Positions 47,967-60,518 of a stretch of 64,000 nt of DNA are shown piece by piece. Below the pieces are notes generated by a model. The model saw only the letters and a program-made list of their open reading frames with translations. It did no database searches and was not told where the DNA came from. Both the position numbers and the translations under genes were made by a program. Numbering within the stretch: the first letter of the stretch is position 1; every line of letters begins with the position of its first letter. Origin of the DNA: Hyphomicrobiales bacterium (GTDB taxonomy: Bacteria; Pseudomonadota; Alphaproteobacteria; Rhizobiales; Beijerinckiaceae); contig JAIXSM010000076.1 of NCBI GenBank assembly GCA_027484655.1, positions 62,001 through 126,000 of the forward strand. The letters are read 5' to 3'.

Positions 47967-48431
47967 ATGACGTTCGACAATGCCCGCTGGAAGCACGACG
48001 GCGTGCGGGTGATCCCCGCAGGCTCCCTCGACGCCAACACGCCGCAAACGCCGGGCATGAACCGCGCGGCGGCCATCGACTTCGCCCGCGCCGGCGCCCA
48101 GAAGCTGTGGGCGGGGACCGTGTCGATCCATGCGGGCGCGAAAACCGGCGCCCACCATCACGGCCCGCTCGAAAGCGCGATCTACATCGTGCGCGGCAAG
48201 GCGCGGATGCGCTGGGGCGAGCGGCTCGAATTCGTCGCGGAGGCGGGGCCGGGCGATTTCATCTTCGTGCCGCCCTATGCGCCACATCAGGAAATCAACG
48301 CCAGCGACTCGGAAACGCTTGAGTGCGTGCTCGTGCGCAGCGATGGGCAGGCCACGGCGATCAACCTCGACATTGAGCCCGTGGAGAAGCCGGAGACCGT
48401 GCTTTGGATCGATCCGGTGCATCGCGGGTGA
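47967..48431 (+). CDS. Cupin-domain protein
   Basis: A 154-residue single-domain cupin. Motif 1 is GAHHHGPLESAIYIVRGKAR and motif 2 is PPYAPHQEIN, with the metal-binding histidines. GGGAG precedes ATG 47967. Small cupins of this kind act as dioxygenases, isomerases or binding proteins; the substrate is not known. It lies between two toxin-antitoxin pairs within the cell-wall cluster, 10 bases after vapC, and its role there is unclear. Confidence 0.85.
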   Translation: MTFDNARWKHDGVRVIPAGSLDANTPQTPGMNRAAAIDFARAGAQKLWAGTVSIHAGAKTGAHHHGPLESAIYIVRGKARMRWGERLEFVAEAGPGDFIFVPPYAPHQEINASDSETLECVLVRSDGQATAINLDIEPVEKPETVLWIDPVHRG

Positions 48432-48468
48432 GGCTCTGCGCTGGCAGGGTTAATTGTCTGTTAAGACG

Positions 48469-48497
48469 CCTTGCGGTAAGTTTGTCTTACCGCAAGG
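48469..48497. promoter_or_regulatory. Perfect 12-bp inverted repeat in the leader of the AbrB/PrlF antitoxin gene
   Basis: CCTTGCGGTAAG and CTTACCGCAAGG flank a 5-base centre (TTTGT). The right arm ends in AAGG, which with the next bases forms the only ribosome site for ATG 48508. It may be an operator bound by the antitoxin, an RNA hairpin that hides the ribosome site, or both. Confidence 0.7.
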
Positions 48498-48507
48498 ATG
48501 CGCATAT

Positions 48508-48753
48508 ATGGCAAAGGTCAAGCTGAATCCGAGGCGTGTCTACTCGAAGCTCTCCGTGAAAAGCCAGACAGTTCTGCCGCGCGAGGTCCGCGACGCATTG
48601 CGTGTTGGGCCGGGGGATCGGCTGCGCTATGTCCTTGATGATACAGGCGTGCGGATAGAAAAGGCGCCAGAGCTTGAGAGCGGCGACGATCCCTTCGTGA
48701 CGTTTGTCGAGTGGGCCTCTGAGCAGGACGACAAGGCCTATGGCGACCTCTGA
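48508..48753 (+). CDS. AbrB/PrlF-type antitoxin
   Basis: An 81-residue protein with an AbrB-like domain (YSKLSVKSQTVLPREVRDAL, then VGPGDRLRYVLDDTGVRIEKA) and an acidic C-terminal tail. This matches MazE/PrlF antitoxins. ATG 48508 follows AAGGA in the hairpin arm. The toxin gene begins 14 bases before its stop, a usual layout for such pairs. Confidence 0.8.
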   Translation: MAKVKLNPRRVYSKLSVKSQTVLPREVRDALRVGPGDRLRYVLDDTGVRIEKAPELESGDDPFVTFVEWASEQDDKAYGDL

Positions 48754-49117
48754 GGCCTACCGGCTGGGGGAAGTGGTCGTCGTGCCCTTTCCATACACCG
48801 ACCGCACGTCGGAGAAACGTCGACCTGCGCTCGTGGTGTCGAACGCCCGCATCCACGCCTTTGGCTATCTGTGGCTCGCTATGATCACCAGTGCGCCGCG
48901 CGATCCCTTCCGCTTCGATCATCCGATCGACGACCTGACCGGTGCCGGGCTGACGGCGCCGTCTATTGTTCGCCCGACAAAGATTGCATGCGTTGAACCC
49001 AGCCGGATCCTCCGGTCCATCGGGCGCCTCGCGCCCGATCAGGTTGATTTGATCTGCGCGGCCCTGCGCAGCTTCATTGGAACCGCGACCCCACCTCAAG
49101 AAAGGCATTCCCCATGA
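48740..49117 (+). CDS. PemK/MazF-type endoribonuclease toxin
   Basis: A 125-residue MazF-like toxin: GEVVVVPFPYTDRTSEKRRP is the family's first motif (the Phe-Pro loop), followed by ALVVSN, and the strand FGYLWLAMITSA. Members are sequence-specific mRNA nucleases. AAGG lies five bases before ATG 48740. The stop overlaps the ddl ATG by 4 bp (ATGA), so translation of ddl is probably coupled to that of this toxin. No damage to the frame is seen. Confidence 0.82.
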   Translation: MATSEAYRLGEVVVVPFPYTDRTSEKRRPALVVSNARIHAFGYLWLAMITSAPRDPFRFDHPIDDLTGAGLTAPSIVRPTKIACVEPSRILRSIGRLAPDQVDLICAALRSFIGTATPPQERHSP

Positions 49118-50037
49118 CCAAGCACGTCGCCGTCCTGATGGGAGGGCTGTCCTCGGAGCGGGAGGTCTCGCTGCGGTCGGGCGCCGCCTGCGCCCGCGCT
49201 CTGGAGGGCGAGGGGTTTCGGGTGACCAGCGTCGATGTGGGCCGCGATGTCGCCGCCGACCTTACGGCGCTGCGCCCGGACGTGGCGTTCAACGCGTTGC
49301 ACGGCCCCATGGGCGAGGATGGGTCGATTCAGGGCCTGCTTGAATTGCTGCGCATTCCCTACACGCACTCGGGTGTGCTGGCGTCCGCGCTGGCCATGAA
49401 CAAGGCCATGGCCAAGATTGTGCTGAACGACGCCGGGGTGCCGCTGGCGCAGGGGCGGGTCGTTAACCGGCGGGAGGCCGCCCGTTCACATGTTCTTAAC
49501 CCTCCTTACGTTCTCAAGCCGGTGGCGGAAGGGTCGTCTTACGGGGTGTTCATCGTTCCGGAAGGGGCGGCTGCGCCGCCGGCCGAACTCTCGGCTGAAA
49601 CGTGGTCATACGGGGAAACCCTTTTGGCTGAGAGGTTTATCGCAGGTCGGGAACTCACCTGCGCCGTTCTCGGCGACCGCGCGCTCGACGTCATCGACAT
49701 CCGGGCGGCGGATGGCGGCTGGTACGATTATGCCGCCAAATACACAAAAGGCGGTTCTATCCACATCCTTCCTGCCGATCTTAAAGGAAATATTTACCAA
49801 CAGATTCAACAGTTGGCGTTAACGGCGCACAGAGCGCTCGGGTGCCGCGGCGTGAGTCGTAGCGACTTCCGGTACGACGATCGCCCCGATGGGACAGGCG
49901 AACTCGTCATGCTGGAGGTGAACACCCAGCCGGGTATGACCGAGACGTCTCTGGTGCCGGAGCTGGCCGCCCATGCGGGCATGTCGTTCGGTGAGTTGGT
50001 TCGATGGATGGTGGAAGACGCCTCCTGCGATCGCTGA
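49114..50037 (+). CDS. ddl: D-alanine-D-alanine ligase
   Basis: A 307-residue ATP-grasp enzyme that makes D-Ala-D-Ala for MurF. Motifs: VLMGGLSSEREVSLRSG, ALHGPMGEDGSIQG, KPVAEGSSYGV and LEVNTQPGMTETS. The region 49,440-49,830 is clearly richer in A/T than the rest of the cluster and contains GTTAAC-type sites. The start overlaps the toxin stop; the end overlaps ftsQ by 34 bases. Confidence 0.96.
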   Translation: MTKHVAVLMGGLSSEREVSLRSGAACARALEGEGFRVTSVDVGRDVAADLTALRPDVAFNALHGPMGEDGSIQGLLELLRIPYTHSGVLASALAMNKAMAKIVLNDAGVPLAQGRVVNRREAARSHVLNPPYVLKPVAEGSSYGVFIVPEGAAAPPAELSAETWSYGETLLAERFIAGRELTCAVLGDRALDVIDIRAADGGWYDYAAKYTKGGSIHILPADLKGNIYQQIQQLALTAHRALGCRGVSRSDFRYDDRPDGTGELVMLEVNTQPGMTETSLVPELAAHAGMSFGELVRWMVEDASCDR

Positions 50038-50981
50038 AAGAGGCCTTTGCCTCGCCTGCGCCACGGCGCACGGCGTTCGCGGGCGTCGCGGAACCGCGTC
50101 TTGAGTGGGGCGCCGAGCCTTCGCGGCCGGCGCGTCGCCGCCGCCGCGGGCATCTGGACCTTCCGCTCAAGGTTGCGGCGTGGGCCGCGCGGCCGGGCGC
50201 CGGGATCGTGATGACCGCGGCGTTGTTCGGGTCGGTTTTCGTCTACGGCTTCGCCATTGGCGGCGGCTATCGGGATTTTGTCGCCCGTCATGGCGAGCTT
50301 CATGAAGTGCTCGCCAGCGGGATGGGGTTTGGACTGGACGTGGTCACAATCAAGGGACAGCGCGATCTGGCGCCCGCCGAGCTGCTCGCCGTCGCGGGCC
50401 TCGACGAACGCACCACGTTGCCCTTCGTGGACGCCCGTGAGATTCGTGATCGCATCAAGTCCACGCCTCTCGTGCGCGAGGCGAGCGTGCGCAAGCTGTA
50501 TCCCGACCAACTCCTGATCGAGATTCAGGAGCGCGAGCCCTACGCGCTCTGGCAGAAGGAAGGCGAGGTCTATGTGATCTCCGCCGACGGCACGTCCATC
50601 GATGTGCTGCGTGACGATCGCTACATCGATCTGCCTTTCGTGGTTGGGGACGGCGCCAACGCGCGCGTTCAGGAGTTCGAGCGCATCGTCGCCGCCTCCG
50701 GCGCGTTGAAATCGCATATCCGCGCTGGCGTCCTCGTCACCCAGCGACGCTGGAACGTCAAACTGAACACCGGCGTGGACGTGAAGCTGCCCGAAATCAA
50801 TCCGGAGGCGGCCATCGCCGCGCTGGCGCAGCTGGCGAAGGATCAGCGCATCGTCGAGAAGGATCTGATCTCGATCGACATGCGCGTGCCCGGGCGCCTC
50901 GTCGCGAGGCTCACGGAGGAGGCCGCCGCCGCGCGGGCCGAGGCGAGGAAAGACAGGCCCGCGCGCAGGGGGCCCGCATGA
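50004..50981 (+). CDS. ftsQ: Cell division protein FtsQ
   Basis: A 325-residue bitopic protein. A basic cytoplasmic tail (RRRRR near 44-48) leads to a membrane segment (about 65-87), then a POTRA domain (LDVVTIKGQRDLAPAELLAV) and the FtsQ domain (VREASVRKLYPDQLLIEIQEREPYALWQ). It recruits FtsL and FtsB to the division site. The start lies within the end of ddl. Its stop overlaps ftsA by 4 bp. Confidence 0.94.
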   Translation: MDGGRRLLRSLKEAFASPAPRRTAFAGVAEPRLEWGAEPSRPARRRRRGHLDLPLKVAAWAARPGAGIVMTAALFGSVFVYGFAIGGGYRDFVARHGELHEVLASGMGFGLDVVTIKGQRDLAPAELLAVAGLDERTTLPFVDAREIRDRIKSTPLVREASVRKLYPDQLLIEIQEREPYALWQKEGEVYVISADGTSIDVLRDDRYIDLPFVVGDGANARVQEFERIVAASGALKSHIRAGVLVTQRRWNVKLNTGVDVKLPEINPEAAIAALAQLAKDQRIVEKDLISIDMRVPGRLVARLTEEAAAARAEARKDRPARRGPA

Positions 50982-52288
50982 GCGAGCACTCCTTCACCCC
51001 GCGGATGAAGCCCTTGTCTGCGCGCAAGAGCGCCATTCTGTGCGTGCTCGATGTGGGCACCTCCAAGGTGGCCTGCGTCATCGCGCGCCTGATGCCTGCA
51101 GAGCCCTCGGACCTGCTGCGCGGTCGCACCCATGCCTGCAAGGTTCTTGGCATCGGGCACCAGCGCGCCCGCGGGCTGAAGGCTGGCGCCGTGATCGACA
51201 TGGACGAGGCGGAGACGGCGATTGGCCTCGCCATCGACGCCGCCGAGCGCATGGCCGGCGTTCAGGTCGAGAGCGTCATTGTGAACCTGAGCGCCGGACG
51301 GCTGGCCGCCAGTCACTTCGGCGCCAAGGTGCGCGTGGGCGGGCGCGCCGTGACCCAGGGGGATGTGCATCGCGTCCTTGAAGCTGCGGCCGCGCGCACC
51401 GGACAGCAGGGCCGCACCACCCTTCATGCTCTCCCGCGGGCGTTCTCTCTCGACGGCGCCGCCAGCATTCGCGAGCCGCGCGGCATGGTCGGCGACGAAC
51501 TCGGGGCGACGATGACCGTCGTCAGCTCCGACAGCGCGCCTGCCCGCAATCTGATGCTCGCCATCGAGCGCTGTCATCTGGACGTGGAGGCTGTGGTCGC
51601 GACGCCCTACGCCGCTGGCCTCGCCGCGCTCGTCGATGACGAGGCGGAGATGGGCGTTGTCGTGGTCGACTTCGGCGGCGGTACGACCACCATGGCCGCC
51701 TTCGAAGGCGCGCGCCTGAGTCATGTGGACGCCATTGCCGTAGGCGGCGGGCACGTGACGATGGATATTGCGCGCGGCCTCACGCTGCGGGTGAGCGACG
51801 CCGAGCGGCTGAAGACCTACTACGGGTCATGCATCTCCTCGAGCTCCGACGAACGCGAGACCATCGCGGTGACGCAGGTGGGGGAAGGCGAACACACCAA
51901 CCACCTGCCGAAATCCCATCTGGTCCGGATCATCAAGCCGCGCGTGGAGGAGATTCTCGAGCTGGCGCGGGACCGTCTGGCGGCCGCTGGTTATTCGGGC
52001 GCGGGCCAGCGCTTCGTCCTCACGGGCGGGGCGAGCCAACTCACCGGGCTGCCGGAGACCGCCCGCAGGATTTTGGGCGGGCAGGTGCGCCTCGGCCGTC
52101 CGCTGGGAATTCACGGACTGCCGGAATCGGCGAAGAGCCCCGCGTTCGCGGCTGCGATCGGGCTTCTTGTCTATCCGCAGGTGTCGGGCCTGGAGCACTT
52201 CGAGGCGCGGCGGGGCGCGGGCGTGCGGTTCGCCTCGGGGGACGGGTACGTGGGCAATGTAGTGCAGTGGCTCAAAAGTAATTTCTGA
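50978..52288 (+). CDS. ftsA: Cell division protein FtsA
   Basis: A 436-residue actin-like protein that ties FtsZ to the membrane and activates septal synthesis. ATP-site blocks are [22 protein letters not shown] and [11 protein letters not shown]; the C-terminal [12 protein letters not shown] is an amphipathic membrane anchor. Start overlaps ftsQ; ftsZ follows after 88 bases, with no obvious terminator between. Confidence 0.96.
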   Translation: MSEHSFTPRMKPLSARKSAILCVLDVGTSKVACVIARLMPAEPSDLLRGRTHACKVLGIGHQRARGLKAGAVIDMDEAETAIGLAIDAAERMAGVQVESVIVNLSAGRLAASHFGAKVRVGGRAVTQGDVHRVLEAAAARTGQQGRTTLHALPRAFSLDGAASIREPRGMVGDELGATMTVVSSDSAPARNLMLAIERCHLDVEAVVATPYAAGLAALVDDEAEMGVVVVDFGGGTTTMAAFEGARLSHVDAIAVGGGHVTMDIARGLTLRVSDAERLKTYYGSCISSSSDERETIAVTQVGEGEHTNHLPKSHLVRIIKPRVEEILELARDRLAAAGYSGAGQRFVLTGGASQLTGLPETARRILGGQVRLGRPLGIHGLPESAKSPAFAAAIGLLVYPQVSGLEHFEARRGAGVRFASGDGYVGNVVQWLKSNF

Positions 52289-52376
52289 AACAATGCGGAA
52301 TCCGGCGGCGGTCGGCTCACGCGGCAGCGACAACAGAACGGGCGCAGCGCCCACAGGGAAACGAGAGGCCAGTACA

Positions 52377-54209
52377 ATGACGATCAATCTGAGGGCGCCG
52401 GAACTGAGAGAACTCAAGCCCCGTATTATGGTTTGCGGCGTCGGCGGCGCTGGCGGCAACGCCGTGAACAACATGATTACGTCTGGCCTGATGGGCGTCG
52501 ATTTTGTCGTCGCCAACACCGATGCGCAGGCGCTCACGTCCTCCAAGGCCGAGCGGATCATCCAGATGGGCCTGCAGGTCACCGAGGGCCTCGGCGCCGG
52601 GGCGCAGCCGGAAGTCGGCCGCGCCGCGGCTGAAGAGGCGCTGGAGGAAATCCGCGATCACTTCGCTGGAATTCATATGGTCTTCGTCACCGCCGGCATG
52701 GGCGGCGGCACGGGCACGGGCGCGGCGCCGGTGATCGCGCGCACCGCTCGCGAGATGGGCATTCTCACGGTCGGCGTCGTCACCAAGCCGTTCCAGTTCG
52801 AAGGGCTGCGCCGGATGCGCATCGCGGACGCCGGCATCGCCGAGCTTCAGAAGTCCGTCGATACGCTCATCGTCATTCCCAACCAGAACCTCTTCCGCGT
52901 CGCCAACGAGAAGACGACCTTCGCCGACGCCTTCTCCATGGCCGACCAGGTGCTTTACTCTGGCGTGGCCTGCATCACGGACCTGATGGTCAAGGAAGGC
53001 CTCATCAACCTCGACTTCGCCGACGTGCGCGCGATTATGCGTGAAATGGGCAAGGCGATGATGGGTACGGGCGAGGCCTCCGGCGAACGCCGCGCGATCC
53101 TTGCCGCGGAAGCGGCCATCGCGAATCCGCTTCTGGACGAAACCTCCATGCGCGGCGCCCGCGGCCTGCTGATCTCCATCACCGGCGGCAGCGACCTCAC
53201 CCTGTATGAGGTCGACGAGGCGGCCAGCCGCATCCGTGAGGAAGTTGACGAGGAAGCCAACATCATCCTCGGCGCCACCTTCGACGAGCGTCTCGACGGC
53301 ATCGTGCGCGTATCGGTGGTCGCCACCGGCATCGACATGGCCAGCCGCCAGATGGAGCAGCACGAATCCCGCATCGCGGCTGCCGCCGAGATCCTGCGCG
53401 CCCAGACTGCGCCGGCGCCCCAGCCCGCGCCCGCCATGGCGCCGCTCGCCCAGCATCGGCCAGCGGAGCCGGAGCGCTACGTCCAGCCCGCGCCGGCCGA
53501 ACACGAGCTGCACCAGCACGCCTACCCCGAGGAGCAGGCGCCCGCGCCCCGTTACGCGCCTGCGGGCCAGGGGGTGCGGCAGGCTCATGCCGGACATCCG
53601 ACCCATGCAGGACATCAGGGTCATGCAGGACATCAGGGTCATGGCGCACATCAGGGTCACGGTGTGACGCTGGAGCCGCTGGCTCCGCGGGCCCCCGCGC
53701 CCGTGGCGGCCGCCCCTGTCCATGCGCCCGAGCGGATCGTCGAGCCCGCCGCGGGAGCGTTCGTGCCGCCCGCGCCGGAGCCGCTGGTGCGCCAGGTGCG
53801 GATGCCCACCATCGATGACCTGCCGGCCCCTGGCCAGGCGCAGATGCGCGCCGCTATGGGGCAGGGCGAGCCGCCAACCGAAACCCGCCGCCGCTCGCTT
53901 CTCGAGCGCCTTGCCTCCAGCCTGCGCGGCGGCGGCGACGATCGTCAGGCTCAGACCCCGGCTCCGGTCCCTGTTCAGGCGCCGGTCCGCCCCCGCGTGT
54001 CCGCACCGGCCGCTCCGCAGACCCCTGCCGGGTACGACCAGCGGGCGCAGCCGGGGGCTGTCCACGCCGAGTACGCCGGTGGGCGCAGGCCAACGCAGCC
54101 CACCCGTCAGCAGCAGCTCGACTTCCACGGGCGCTCCGCTCCGGCGGCCCCGCGCGGGGAGGACGACCACCTCGACATTCCGGCGTTCCTGCGGCGCCAG
54201 TCGAGCTGA
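52377..54209 (+). CDS. ftsZ: Cell division protein FtsZ with long His-rich linker
   Basis: A 610-residue tubulin-like GTPase, the core of the division ring. The GTPase domain (about 10-320) has [13 protein letters not shown] and the signature [14 protein letters not shown] linker of over 250 residues rich in Pro, Ala and Gln follows and ends in the conserved peptide [10 protein letters not shown], which binds FtsA and other partners. Long linkers are usual in alphaproteobacteria. Here the middle (about residues 403-428) carries a run of His-Gly repeats (HAGHQG). ATG 52377 was preferred over the in-frame upstream extension because MTINLRAPE is the class's usual opening. Confidence 0.96.
   Translation: MTINLRAPELRELKPRIMVCGVGGAGGNAVNNMITSGLMGVDFVVANTDAQALTSSKAERIIQMGLQVTEGLGAGAQPEVGRAAAEEALEEIRDHFAGIHMVFVTAGMGGGTGTGAAPVIARTAREMGILTVGVVTKPFQFEGLRRMRIADAGIAELQKSVDTLIVIPNQNLFRVANEKTTFADAFSMADQVLYSGVACITDLMVKEGLINLDFADVRAIMREMGKAMMGTGEASGERRAILAAEAAIANPLLDETSMRGARGLLISITGGSDLTLYEVDEAASRIREEVDEEANIILGATFDERLDGIVRVSVVATGIDMASRQMEQHESRIAAAAEILRAQTAPAPQPAPAMAPLAQHRPAEPERYVQPAPAEHELHQHAYPEEQAPAPRYAPAGQGVRQAHAGHPTHAGHQGHAGHQGHGAHQGHGVTLEPLAPRAPAPVAAAPVHAPERIVEPAAGAFVPPAPEPLVRQVRMPTIDDLPAPGQAQMRAAMGQGEPPTETRRRSLLERLASSLRGGGDDRQAQTPAPVPVQAPVRPRVSAPAAPQTPAGYDQRAQPGAVHAEYAGGRRPTQPTRQQQLDFHGRSAPAAPRGEDDHLDIPAFLRRQSS
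53583..53654 (+). repeat. 18-bp tandem repeat inside ftsZ (His-Gly units)
   Basis: Four tandem 18-base units at 53583, 53601, 53619 and 53637, of the form GGTCATGCAGGACATCAG, each coding for six residues such as GHAGHQ; a partial fifth follows. Units 2 and 3 differ at only two bases, which points to recent duplication. Confidence 0.9.
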
Positions 54210-54547
54210 TCGTCCAATACATCCGAACCGGACCCACCCGCGCCGCATTGCGGCGCGGGATTTCAAGTTTCTGATTCGATTGTGTTTTACCAAAAATCAA
54301 AGCCGGAGCGTTGTTGTAACAACCGGTAAGAAAGCGTGATTTTGTGATGGCGGAAGCCGGGCGTAATTTGGCCTTGCCGGTCAAGATTCGTCACAATGTC
54401 CAACCGACGCGACGGGCCGGCTCAAGCTCTTCGCTGCAAGCGCGCCAGCGCCGCACGGAGTGCTTGTGATGAGGGGCTGCACCGTTGTGAGCCTGGGCTC
54501 GGCCGTCAGGCTGATCCCGGCCAGACGGCGCAAAGAGTGAGATAGGC
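54210..54547 (+). other. 338-bp gap between ftsZ and lpxC with a strong hairpin
   Basis: No gene seen. A perfect 10-bp stem (CCCGCGCCGC with GCGGCGCGGG, loop ATT) at 54237-54259, followed by ATTTCAAGTTTC, probably ends or weakens the ftsZ transcript although the T run is poor. Further on an AT-rich patch with GTTG-TTGTAA-CAAC (54312-54325) may belong to the lpxC promoter. Confidence 0.55.
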
Positions 54548-55492
54548 ATGATCGCGACCAGGCAGACGACATTGAGGAACCGCGCGATGCTCTCCGGAGC
54601 CGGCGTTCATTCCAATGCTCCCGTAAAGGTCGTCCTCAATCCCGCTCCTTCCGATACCGGCGTCGTTTTCCTTCGCACGGGGCTTCCTGCCGGTGAGGAG
54701 CGTTCGATCGAGGCGCTCTGGTCGAACGTGACCATGACCGAGCTTTGCACGGTGATCGGCGATGGTTCATCCGCTACGGTTTCCACAATTGAGCATCTTC
54801 TCGCCGCCCTCGCAGGCCTTGCCGTAGATAACGTTGTTGTGGAGATCGACGGTCCTGAAGTGCCGATTATGGACGGCTCTTCCGTCCAATTCGTCGAGGC
54901 TATCGACCGGGCCGGCGTGATCCAGCTCTCGGCGCCTCGCCGTTACGTCAAGGTTCTCAAGACAGTCCGTGTCGAGCATGGTCGCGCTTTCTCTGAATTG
55001 CGCCCCCACGATGGCGGGTTCCGCCTTGAGGTCGAGATCGACTTCCCGCAGGACATCATCGGTCGCCAGAAGAAGGTGATCGATCTGGACGCCCGAACCT
55101 TCCGCAAGGACATCGCCCGCGCCCGCACTTTCGGCTTCGTTCATGACGTGGAGCGCCTCTGGAAGGCCGGGTTCGCCCTTGGAGCCTCCCTTGAGAACTC
55201 TGTAGCGCTGGATGAAACCCGCATTCTCAACCCGGAGGGGCTGCGGTTCGCCGACGAGTTCGTCCGTCACAAGACCCTCGACGCAGTGGGTGACCTCGCT
55301 CTCGCCGGCGCGCCGATTCTCGGCGCCTACCGTTCATACTGCGGCGGCCATCGCATGAATGTCTCCGTTCTCCAGGCGCTCTTCGATGATCCGGCCGCAT
55401 TCGAGATCGTCGAGGCGCCCGTGCGCCGCATGGGCGGTCGCTCCGAGCTGAGCATGGTCGCCGCTCCCGCGTACGGTCCCGATCTGAACTGA
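54548..55492 (+). CDS. lpxC: UDP-3-O-acyl-N-acetylglucosamine deacetylase
   Basis: A 314-residue zinc enzyme for the committed step of lipid A synthesis. The zinc ligands are the His in TIEHLLAAL and the His and Asp in FVRHKTLDAVGDLAL; the catalytic His is in YCGGHRMN. The start ATG 54548 gives the usual N-terminus (RQTTLRNRAMLSGAGVHS). It stands in its usual alphaproteobacterial place after ftsZ. Confidence 0.96.
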   Translation: MIATRQTTLRNRAMLSGAGVHSNAPVKVVLNPAPSDTGVVFLRTGLPAGEERSIEALWSNVTMTELCTVIGDGSSATVSTIEHLLAALAGLAVDNVVVEIDGPEVPIMDGSSVQFVEAIDRAGVIQLSAPRRYVKVLKTVRVEHGRAFSELRPHDGGFRLEVEIDFPQDIIGRQKKVIDLDARTFRKDIARARTFGFVHDVERLWKAGFALGASLENSVALDETRILNPEGLRFADEFVRHKTLDAVGDLALAGAPILGAYRSYCGGHRMNVSVLQALFDDPAAFEIVEAPVRRMGGRSELSMVAAPAYGPDLN

Positions 55493-55692
55493 TCTGTTTC
55501 CAAAGATGCGCCCCGGCAACATCTGTCGGAAAAGTCCGCAGGGCCTTCCGGCGTCGCCCGGTGGGGCCGAAATCGCGCCGCCGCCGCGCGCCATCAGTGC
55601 CGTGCATGCGGTGGCGCCCTCAACCGTTTTGCTGTAGAAGGCTGTGACGGCGCAGGGCCTTCACTCCGCGCATCCGAAATCAGACGAGAGCC

Positions 55693-56598
55693 ATGATGAT
55701 CCGTGTCGCGTCGGTGAATGCCCCTGGTAACCGTAAGGGACGCAGCGTCCCGGCGCTCGCGCGACTTGGGGTGGTGGCTATTGCCGCAAGCCTCCTCGCC
55801 GGTTGCTCCACGCTTGAGTCGCTCAACCCCTTTGGCGGCGAGCGCTACGAAATGAGGGTGCTCCCTGACGAGAGCGCCGAAAGCATCTACGATCAAGGCC
55901 TTGTCCGTCTCCAGCGCAAGGACTTCGAGGGCGCCGCGCGCAAGTTTGCGGATCTTGAGAAGCAGTTCCCCTTCTCGCAGTGGTCCCGTAAGGGCCTTCT
56001 GATGGTCACTTACTCGAACTTCGAAGGACAGAAGTACGACGAGGCGGTCCTCGCTGGAAACCGTTACGTGAGCCTTTACCCATCGACGCCGGAGACGCCC
56101 TACGCGCTCTATCTCATTGGTATGTCGATGTATAACCAGATCCCCGACATCTCCCGCGATCAGGACCGCGCGGATCAGGCTGTGAAGGTCTTCAATGACC
56201 TGATTCAGAAGTTCCCCAAGTCCGAGTACGCTGAAGAGGCGAAGTACAAGCTCGCGGTCGCGCGCGACCAGCTCGCCGGCAAGGAAATGTCGGTCGGCCG
56301 CTTCTACCTTGGACGCAAGAACTATACGGCGGCCGCCAACCGCTTCCGTGAGGTGCTCTTCAAGTACCAGACCACCCGCCACACGGAAGAGGCGCTGTTT
56401 CGCCTGACCGAGACATATCTTGCGCTTGGCATCGTCCATGAAGCGCAGACCGCCGCTGCGGTGCTTGGCCACAACTTCCCGGAAGGCCAGTGGTACAAGG
56501 ACGCGTTCGCTCTGCTCCAGAAGGGCGGCGTGAGCCCAAGCGAGAACAGGTCGTCGTGGATTTCCCGCGTCTTCCAGCGTACGACCGGGCAGGGCTGA
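55693..56598 (+). CDS. bamD: Outer membrane assembly lipoprotein BamD
   Basis: A 301-residue lipoprotein of the BAM complex, which folds outer membrane proteins. A lipobox LLAGC ends the signal region near Cys38. The mature chain is made of TPR units (IYDQGLVRLQRKDFEGAARKFADLE and following). A 200-bp gap separates it from lpxC. Two adjacent ATGs begin the gene; GAGAG lies upstream. recN follows after 33 bases. Confidence 0.93.
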   Translation: MMIRVASVNAPGNRKGRSVPALARLGVVAIAASLLAGCSTLESLNPFGGERYEMRVLPDESAESIYDQGLVRLQRKDFEGAARKFADLEKQFPFSQWSRKGLLMVTYSNFEGQKYDEAVLAGNRYVSLYPSTPETPYALYLIGMSMYNQIPDISRDQDRADQAVKVFNDLIQKFPKSEYAEEAKYKLAVARDQLAGKEMSVGRFYLGRKNYTAAANRFREVLFKYQTTRHTEEALFRLTETYLALGIVHEAQTAAAVLGHNFPEGQWYKDAFALLQKGGVSPSENRSSWISRVFQRTTGQG

Positions 56599-56631
56599 TC
56601 CCCCCGGGAGCCTTCGGTCTGCAAGGATCCC

Positions 56632-60473
<3,842 letters not shown>

Positions 60474-60475
<2 letters not shown>

Positions 60476-60518
60476 AGCATTTTCCGTCCGAGTGGACGCC
60501 GGCTGATCGGCATCCGCT
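60474..60518. repeat. Degenerate intergenic repeat
   Basis: GAGCATTTTCCGTCCGAGTG followed by GACGCCGG resembles the widespread Hyphomicrobiales repeat with the core GAGCATTTTC, AGTGGATACCGG. It fills the short gap between the convergent ligA and pepP stops. Confidence 0.4.

Noticed and set aside
53583-53654. Tandem repeats as a CRISPR array
   Set aside because: The units are contiguous 18-mers without spacers and lie in frame inside ftsZ.
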